Position numbers and translations under genes: made by a program. From the NCBI GenBank assembly GCA_016840465.1, contig JAEOSH010000046.1:1-19218 (forward strand): 19,218 bases of DNA, given 5' to 3'. Below, piece after piece: positions 13,987-19,218 of this stretch. The notes beneath the pieces were generated by a model. The model was not told where the DNA came from. It made no database searches and worked only from the letters and a program-made list of their open reading frames with translations. Origin of the DNA: Candidatus Baldrarchaeum yapensis (lineage in GTDB: Archaea > Asgardarchaeota > Baldrarchaeia > Baldrarchaeales > Baldrarchaeaceae). Positions within the stretch are counted from its first letter, which is position 1; every line of letters begins with the position of its first letter.

Positions 13987-16533
13987 GTGGCGGAACGAAC
14001 TTTTTCGCTGTATAAAATATTAAGAGAACTAATTGATGGAACCTCCGATCATGAAATGATGTTAATAGTAGTCGTTTCCTTTTTATTCCTAACAATTTGT
14101 ATAAAGGCTATTAACCAGTTAATATCGCCATCTGTAAAAAATTTACAATTAAAGAACGACATTGTCCTTGTGTGTGGAAAGTTTAAAAAAATCGCGTTAG
14201 TGTTCTTTGAAGCAGAGCGGTTACCCTTACGACCAAAACTCGGAACTAATGTCATATCAGCAATTAGGGAAAGCTTGAGCAACTCATTATACTTTAGTTG
14301 TGAAATATTTAAGACAAAAAATAGAACGATAAAACTAAGAATAGGAATTTGTGCTTTTATTGGAAAAAACATAGATGAAGGTTTGGAAAATCTACTTATT
14401 GAAGCAAATAAGATTATAATGGCATTTGAAGCATTTTGTGAAGGTATTTCATTTAAACAATTAAAAGGGGAAAGATTACAAAAGTTCTTGAGTGAAATTA
14501 TCGAGGTTAAGGATCTTCTAAATCGAGTTAAACTTCGGAAGGTAAAGGGAGAGAAAAATCTACTGATGTTATCAGGTGATAAAAGCAAGGATATTTGCAT
14601 AGCAATTTTAGGACTAAAGAAGAGTTCAGACATAAAGAACATATTTATTGGTGAAGATCTGAGTGGAAAAATAATAGATATCCTACTGAAGACATCATCG
14701 TCCGTGCATATGGTGCTCGTCGCAACACCGAAGAAATCGAAGAAGCTATTTTTAAAAAGGAGCACGTCATTTCATGGCAATACTTCCGAAAATGTCGATA
14801 AAATATCGGAGAACATTGAAGAAAAATCGAATTTTGAATGGGAATGTCAGTTGTATTTTCTCATAAAGGATGCGGATTTTAAGAGAGTTAGAAGAGATAT
14901 TGAGTTGTTAAAGACATTAATAAGAGGCCTTGCAATCCAAAGTAGTATCGATATTAGGGTTTTATCCGGTAGGCGAATAATCACTTCTATAAGTAGAGTA
15001 ATTTTAAGAATGCCTCTCAAACGTGTTGCAATTCTCGAATTGGAGGATGAAGATCTTGTAAAACTCTTAACTCCTCCAAGTAAACCATTTCCGTCAATAT
15101 CTTTGAGAGAATTTGTAGTGAATTTTGAAATTCCTCCCAAAAGTTCATTAAAAGGTGATATTTGCATAGGAAATGTTTTATATCGAAATGAAAAACTGTA
15201 CCCGATACACATATCATCGGACGATTTGACAATGCACATGGTTGTCTTAGGGCATACAGGTTTTGGGAAAACAAACTTTGTTCAAAACCTTCTACTCGAG
15301 TTAAGCAGAAAAAGACCCGATGTGGGCTGGGTTGTAATAGACTGGAAGGGTGAATATAGAAAATTGCTTGAAATAGACGACAAAGTAATATTACTTAAAC
15401 CGTTAGACTTCTCGCATCAACTGAGGTTGAATTTATTCGATCCCATGGGATCGGATCCTTACGAACACGCACAAAAAATATTTGTAATTTTAAGGGAAGT
15501 TTACTCTGCGCTGTTTGAGGCTCATGACACTCAATTTTCCCTGCAGATGGAGAGAATTCTGAGAGAGGCCCTGCTGAGAACGATAGTTAATCCGAATAAG
15601 AGGACCTATGAGGCCCTTTATACGGAACTCGACACGATCGGGAGAGAATGGGAACGTAAAATACCGTCGGTCTGGGCAAGTATAGAGGCCATAAAAAGCC
15701 GTATGGAAAGATTATTCCGTCCACCGCTTAGGGACATATTTTCTTCCTCAAAATTATCTATAAACTTTAAACAATTACTTGACAAAAAAGTAATAATAGA
15801 TTTAAGTACCTTGCGAGTAAAAGGATCTCGTGAGGACGCGCGACTTTTGATGAACATCTTGGTTAAATACTTCTTTGATGCTGCATTGAAAAGAGGTATT
15901 CAATCAAAACTCAGACATTTAATAATAGTGGAGGAGGCTCAATACCTTGTTCCGCAACTTCTTATGCGAAGAACGACTATTGAGGGAACACTGCTAGAAG
16001 AAATGGTTATGCTCGAAAGAGCAACTGGTCAAGGTCTAATTTTCATCGCAACACGTCCAATAATTAGTGAACAGATACTTGCAAACACCGCATTTAAAGT
16101 AATATTTCGTAGCCAAATCGATAGCGAATTCCTCGCGCGAATCTTAAATTTAGATGATGAACAACGAAAGTATCTGCAAGTAATGCCAAAATACGAAGCC
16201 ATAATTCTCCACCCATCGTATCCGTATCCTTTTAGAATAGCCGTTTCATCTTTTGATGAAAAACTGCGTGTTTTGGCGAATGCGAATAAAACCGCCAAAA
16301 CAAAAAGGAGGTCTTTAATAGCGAGCAAAGAGGTCAGGTCGATGTTCGAAAATAATCTTAAAGACGCATTAACCTGTTACGAGGGATTCATTTTTGTAAC
16401 GAGTAACGGTAAGGCTTTGATGTGCGAAGACGAGAATATAACCCTTAACTTGAAGGAAAAATTGGTGAACATGGCAAAGAAAATAAAAATCGATAAAATT
16501 CTAACTGCAGAATCACTTAAATCCGAGGATTGA
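13987..16533 (+). CDS. Membrane-anchored HerA/VirB4-type ATPase (DUF87-like)
   Basis: This 848-residue protein has one predicted transmembrane helix near the N-terminus (about 25-42, MLIVVVSFLFLTICI), a long poorly conserved middle region (45-400) and a C-terminal RecA-type motor. Walker A is GHTGFGKTNF (422-431), followed by WVVIDWKGEY, typical of HerA/VirB4/FtsK motors; Walker B is LIIVEEAQYL (645-654) and a sensor-like FIATRP follows at 686-691. Such ATPases form hexamers that move DNA or protein. Family members in Thermoproteota include the HerA helicase, which lacks a membrane anchor, and CedB, the membrane motor of the Ced DNA import system. The anchor favours a CedB-like role, but no other Ced gene is in this window. 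The GTG start is supported by the TATA spacing; Met24 and Met25 are alternatives. Confidence 0.82.
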   Translation: MAERTFSLYKILRELIDGTSDHEMMLIVVVSFLFLTICIKAINQLISPSVKNLQLKNDIVLVCGKFKKIALVFFEAERLPLRPKLGTNVISAIRESLSNSLYFSCEIFKTKNRTIKLRIGICAFIGKNIDEGLENLLIEANKIIMAFEAFCEGISFKQLKGERLQKFLSEIIEVKDLLNRVKLRKVKGEKNLLMLSGDKSKDICIAILGLKKSSDIKNIFIGEDLSGKIIDILLKTSSSVHMVLVATPKKSKKLFLKRSTSFHGNTSENVDKISENIEEKSNFEWECQLYFLIKDADFKRVRRDIELLKTLIRGLAIQSSIDIRVLSGRRIITSISRVILRMPLKRVAILELEDEDLVKLLTPPSKPFPSISLREFVVNFEIPPKSSLKGDICIGNVLYRNEKLYPIHISSDDLTMHMVVLGHTGFGKTNFVQNLLLELSRKRPDVGWVVIDWKGEYRKLLEIDDKVILLKPLDFSHQLRLNLFDPMGSDPYEHAQKIFVILREVYSALFEAHDTQFSLQMERILREALLRTIVNPNKRTYEALYTELDTIGREWERKIPSVWASIEAIKSRMERLFRPPLRDIFSSSKLSINFKQLLDKKVIIDLSTLRVKGSREDARLLMNILVKYFFDAALKRGIQSKLRHLIIVEEAQYLVPQLLMRRTTIEGTLLEEMVMLERATGQGLIFIATRPIISEQILANTAFKVIFRSQIDSEFLARILNLDDEQRKYLQVMPKYEAIILHPSYPYPFRIAVSSFDEKLRVLANANKTAKTKRRSLIASKEVRSMFENNLKDALTCYEGFIFVTSNGKALMCEDENITLNLKEKLVNMAKKIKIDKILTAESLKSED

Positions 16534-16550
16534 CACATCATTCTACCGGA

Positions 16551-16559
16551 ATTTAAATC
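16551..16559 (+). promoter_or_regulatory. TATA-like element of the GTPase-TrmJ-L10e operon
   Basis: ATTTAAATC lies 18 bases after the ATPase stop. A start about 25 bases downstream, near 16580, leaves a leader of roughly 40 bases to the ATG at 16618. Confidence 0.4.
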
Positions 16560-16617
16560 AACTAATCGCTCAGTGAGTGCGAAGTCCTCGTACCATATAA
16601 CAAGTATGGGGATCCTC

Positions 16618-17793
16618 ATGCCAACAAATTTACCTCCTGAAGCTCTTGCTAAACAGAAGAAATATCAAGAAGCAAAGACTTTACGGGAAAAACTTATAGC
16701 ATTAGAGGAGTTTATTGCGGCGATTCCGAAGCACAAAGGAACCGAAAATTTGTTAAAAGAATTAAAACGCAAACGAGCACAGTTGAGAAGAATGTTACGC
16801 GAAGAACAAGAGCGCAGGAGATCTTCAAAAGCAACATCGACCTTCTTCATAAAAAAGGAGGGTGCAGGGCAAATAGCGCTAATAGGTTTGCCTTCATCAG
16901 GGAAAAGCACATTACTGAGGGTATTAACAGGCAATACTATTGATCAAAAACTTGATGCATCCTCGGGAAAAATGATACCCATACCTGGGATAACGTTTTA
17001 CGAGGATGTACCAATACAGGTTGTAGAAGTTCCCTCTATTTTTGAGGGAATATATGAGTGCAGTATAGGTCCCCAAATAATGGCGTTAATAAGAAATGCT
17101 GATGCCATCGCCCTCGTTATAGACCTCACGCAAGATGTCCGGTATCAGATCACTACAATCCTCGAAGAATTGAATAAAGCCGGCATAAAGATGAACAAAA
17201 CCCCGCCTCCGGTGACAATTCAACGAACCTCAACAGGAGGTATCACCATAATTGGCGAAAAGTACATGCAAGGGTTTTCACCAAGTGATGTAATAGAAGT
17301 TCTTAAAGAAATGAAAATTTACAATGCAATAGTTAAAATTTACGGAAACATTACGTATGAGGACTTTCTCGAAGTTCTTCACAAAAATACGTATTACAAG
17401 AAAGCTATCATCATTGCAAACAAGGGAGATGCTCCAAATACACTAAAATCCTACAAAGCACTTGTTACGATGTGTAAAGATTCTTTTAAGATAATACCAG
17501 CCTCTGCAAAGTTGAAAAAGGGAACCGACGAAATAAAGAAAACATTCTTTGAAATATTGGACATAATGAGAATTTATACGAAAGATCCTAATGAGGGCGT
17601 CTCGAAAGAACCCATAATCCTAAAAAGAGGGTCAAAGGTGCTCGATCTGGCGGAGAGAATTCATTCGACATTTGTTAAGAATTTTAAGTACGCTAAAGTA
17701 TGGCGTAAAGAGGATGGCGAATCGGTAAAGGTATTAAAAGTGGGGCTCGACTTCGAACTTAAAGATGGTGATGTAGTGAGAATTTATGTCTGA
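16618..17793 (+). CDS. DRG/Obg-like GTPase with C-terminal TGS domain
   Basis: This 391-residue P-loop GTPase belongs to the DRG-related archaeal group. It has a charged helical N-terminus (about 1-70, with IPKHKGTENL at 36-45), G1 motif GLPSSGKST (90-98), G4 NKGD (268-271), G5-like PASAK (294-298) and a TGS domain (about 331-391). The position of the G3 motif (normally DxxG) reads VEVPS (136-140), so the usual aspartate and glycycle residue are replaced. DRG proteins act in ribosome and translation control. I chose the ATG at 16618 because MPTNLPPEA is the standard N-terminus of crenarchaeal relatives; the frame also opens at a GTG at 16573. The stop overlaps the trmJ start by eight bases, and ribosomal L10e follows in the operon. 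Confidence 0.87.
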   Translation: MPTNLPPEALAKQKKYQEAKTLREKLIALEEFIAAIPKHKGTENLLKELKRKRAQLRRMLREEQERRRSSKATSTFFIKKEGAGQIALIGLPSSGKSTLLRVLTGNTIDQKLDASSGKMIPIPGITFYEDVPIQVVEVPSIFEGIYECSIGPQIMALIRNADAIALVIDLTQDVRYQITTILEELNKAGIKMNKTPPPVTIQRTSTGGITIIGEKYMQGFSPSDVIEVLKEMKIYNAIVKIYGNITYEDFLEVLHKNTYYKKAIIIANKGDAPNTLKSYKALVTMCKDSFKIIPASAKLKKGTDEIKKTFFEILDIMRIYTKDPNEGVSKEPIILKRGSKVLDLAERIHSTFVKNFKYAKVWRKEDGESVKVLKVGLDFELKDGDVVRIYV

Positions 17794-18547
17794 AGGCACC
17801 GAGACATTAAATATCAAAATTGTATTAGTGAGGCCTGAGATAGAAGAGAATATAGGCTTCGTTGCGCGGGTGATGAAGAATTTCGGATTTAGGGACCTAT
17901 TAATAGTAAGTCCCAAAACAATAATAGGTTCTGGGGCTCGACGCACTGCTATGCACGCAATAGACATACTAATGAACGCAAAAATAATAGATAACTTGCA
18001 TAATGCATTGAACGATGTTGAAATGGTTATAGGGACAAGCGCACGAGTGGGATGGAATTATAACGTATTAAGAACAGCAATCACACTATCGCAGCTGTGC
18101 AATATTATAAGGAACGTGAAAGGCAACATGGCGATACTTTTCGGAAGTGAAAGTCGAGGATTAACCAATGAAGATTTAGAGATGTGCGATTTCGTAGTTA
18201 CAATAGAGACAAGCCCCGAATATCCGTCTCTTAATCTGTCTCATGCAGTTGCGATAGTACTTTACGAACTCTATAAAGCTCTCAATTCATGTACCTCTAC
18301 TCATAGATACAGACCAGCAAACCTCAAGGAAAAGGAAATATTATCCAACTTTTTCGACCAATTGCTTGAGGAGATAAACTTTCCGAAGGGGAAGAGAAGA
18401 ATAGCCTCACGTATCTTTAAAAACGTCATAGGGCGGGCGTTTATTTCGGGTAGAGAAGTCCATACATTGATAGGGGTATTCAGACGTGCCGTTGTAACAT
18501 TAAAAAGCTTAAAAAGCTTAAGGAATAGTCACAAAGACGATACATGA
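17786..18547 (+). CDS. trmJ: TrmJ/SpoU-family RNA 2'-O-methyltransferase
   Basis: This SPOUT-class enzyme of 253 residues transfers a methyl group from SAM to a ribose 2'-OH; archaeal TrmJ modifies position 32 of tRNA. The family motifs are in order: ENIGFVARVMKNFG (21-34, motif 1), ILFGSESRGL (117-126, motif 2) and PSLNLSHAVAIVLYEL (147-162, motif 3), which build the trefoil-knot SAM site. The conserved asparagine and arginine of motifs 1 and 2 are present. A basic helical C-terminal extension (about 170-250) is probably the dimer or RNA-contact part. It is translationally coupled to the upstream GTPase and one base before the L10e leader. Which RNA site it modifies cannot be read from sequence. 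Confidence 0.9.
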   Translation: MSEGTETLNIKIVLVRPEIEENIGFVARVMKNFGFRDLLIVSPKTIIGSGARRTAMHAIDILMNAKIIDNLHNALNDVEMVIGTSARVGWNYNVLRTAITLSQLCNIIRNVKGNMAILFGSESRGLTNEDLEMCDFVVTIETSPEYPSLNLSHAVAIVLYELYKALNSCTSTHRYRPANLKEKEILSNFFDQLLEEINFPKGKRRIASRIFKNVIGRAFISGREVHTLIGVFRRAVVTLKSLKSLRNSHKDDT

Positions 18548-18559
18548 GTGGTGAGTGCA

Positions 18560-19066
18560 ATGCCCGAACGTCCTGCAAGATGCTATCGGAGAATCGATAG
18601 GCCTCCGTATACAAGGAGAGAGTACATAAAAGGATTTCCACCCCCCAAAATAAGAATCTTCACCATGGGCTCGTTTGATGGAGAACCCGTTATCGAAGCA
18701 AAATTGATAGCATTAGAAGATGTACAAATACGACATAATGCACTTGAAGCTGCAAGAGTTGCAGCAAACAAGTATCTCTCAAAGATCGTCGGTGATAAAA
18801 ACTACTGGTTAAGAATAGTTCCGTATCCTCATCATATATTAAGAGAAAATAAGATGATGGCGTTCGCAGGTGCAGATAGATTGCAAGAAGGGATGAGAAA
18901 GGCATTCGGGAAACCTATCGGAACAGCCGCACGCGTAAGGAAAGGCCAGGAAATAATAATTGTGAAAATGGGTGTAGACAACGAAGCAGCAGCCAAGGAG
19001 GCGTTAAGAAGAGCAGCGTCGAAATTACCAACTCCTTGTAAAATTGTGATAAATAAGTGCAAGTGA
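18560..19066 (+). CDS. rpl10e: Large ribosomal subunit protein uL16 (archaeal L10e)
   Basis: This is the 168-residue archaeal/eukaryotic form of L16, which sits near the peptidyl-transferase centre and the A-site tRNA. It begins [23 protein letters not shown], the usual start. It contains [20 protein letters not shown] and the loop [23 protein letters not shown], the region that reaches toward tRNA. The ATG at 18560 is preceded by GGTGAG a few bases upstream; an in-frame GTG at 18548 would add four residues and is rejected. It is the last gene of the operon with the GTPase and trmJ. Length is normal. Confidence 0.96.
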   Translation: MPERPARCYRRIDRPPYTRREYIKGFPPPKIRIFTMGSFDGEPVIEAKLIALEDVQIRHNALEAARVAANKYLSKIVGDKNYWLRIVPYPHHILRENKMMAFAGADRLQEGMRKAFGKPIGTAARVRKGQEIIIVKMGVDNEAAAKEALRRAASKLPTPCKIVINKCK

Positions 19067-19131
19067 GAAGTAAAGACTATTCACTAGGATGAATATTGCC
19101 GATACTTTCAACCATCATGGAAACCCCAACT

Positions 19132-19140
19132 TTTATAAAC
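19132..19140 (+). promoter_or_regulatory. Strong TATA box ahead of a structured RNA
   Basis: TTTATAAAC, with CCAACT before it, is a near-ideal archaeal TATA box. It lies 65 bases after the L10e stop, and everything downstream is GC-rich. Expected transcript start is near 19157-19162. Confidence 0.65.
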
Positions 19141-19155
19141 CCGGCTGGGAACATC

Positions 19156-19218
19156 GATCGTGGTGCCCGTGCTGATGACCGGGCGGTCCCGATCAGGCGT
19201 GGGCGGACGCACGTGAGG
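19156..19218 (+). ncRNA. 5' part of an unidentified GC-rich structured RNA, cut by the window edge
   Basis: No open frame explains this region. From 19141 to the end 55 of 78 bases are G or C, against an A+T-rich background, as expected for a stable RNA of a thermophile. GATCG (19156-19160) pairs with CGATC (19190-19194), GG with CC inside it, and GCCCG (19165-19169) with CGGGC (19180-19184), closing the loop TGCTGATGAC. A second small stem is GCGT (19197-19200) with ACGC (19207-19210). The window ends in GTGAGG, which could be the beginning of the RNase P RNA segment GAGGAAAGUC. SRP RNA or an rRNA operon leader are other options. That an RNA gene starts here is fairly likely; its identity is open. 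Confidence 0.5.

Noticed and set aside
14049-14765. Long open frame of 238 codons on the minus strand inside the ATPase gene
   Set aside because: It is Phe/Ser/Ile-rich low-quality sequence antisense to a gene with clear motifs, has no family resemblance, and is an expected shadow in A+T-rich coding DNA.
19171-19178. TGATGA next to CTGA, suggesting a box C/D guide RNA
   Set aside because: The two boxes overlap (CTGATGA) rather than flank a guide, and the segment sits in a hairpin loop; no second C/D pair is seen.

Overview
The window is a gene-dense stretch of an archaeal chromosome, most likely from a thermophilic member of the Thermoproteota (crenarchaeal-type lineage). The evidence is archaeal-only or archaeal-type information-processing genes (aIF2-alpha, Nop10, S27e, L44e, L10e, Csl4, RpoL, TFS, PCNA, PriS/PriL, GINS), TATA boxes with short leaders, overlapping start and stop codons, and a very GC-rich structured RNA start at the right edge inside an otherwise A+T-rich sequence. 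There is no CRISPR array, insertion sequence, integrase or tRNA that I can see. No stretch longer than 300 bases lacks a gene; the largest gaps are 6457-6685 and about 11185-11436.

Layout. 2-382: the C-terminal end of an unrecognised (+) strand protein cut by the window edge. 388-3354: a leftward (minus strand) block, enolase > L44e > S27e > aIF2-alpha > Nop10, which couples one glycolytic enzyme to translation and rRNA-modification proteins. 3463-10351: a long rightward block. Its first half is RNA and transcription machinery (METTL5-like methyltransferase, exosome Csl4, a DUF2067-type protein, RNA polymerase subunit L, an RNase III-fold protein, transcript-cleavage factor TFS). Its second half is the replication core (PCNA, PriL, PriS, GINS), started by its own strong TATA box. 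10348-11184: a minus-strand protein with four CBS domains, convergent with GINS and divergent from phosphoenolpyruvate synthase (11437-13878). 13987-16533: a membrane-anchored HerA/VirB4-type ATPase, probably a leaderless transcript. 16618-19066: a rightward operon of a DRG-like TGS GTPase, a TrmJ/SpoU-type tRNA 2'-O-methyltransferase and ribosomal protein L10e. 19132-19218: a promoter and the first part of a GC-rich structured RNA cut by the window edge.

Most genes are housekeeping and look intact. The less ordinary points are: (i) an RNase III-fold protein in the Csl4-RpoL-TFS operon that keeps three catalytic acids but lacks the first glutamate, as mini-RNase III does; (ii) a four-cysteine cluster in the middle of the CBS protein; (iii) recurring CAAGT/ACTTG inverted repeats between the CBS gene and PEP synthase, candidate operators; (iv) a decayed second copy of the TFS C-terminus in the TFS-PCNA gap; (v) the membrane-anchored HerA/VirB4-like ATPase, a candidate DNA-import (CedB-like) motor; (vi) the truncated structured RNA at the right end. 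Nothing here is clearly a wholly new system. Several predicted starts were moved downstream from the longest open frame on the basis of Shine-Dalgarno sequences and family N-termini.
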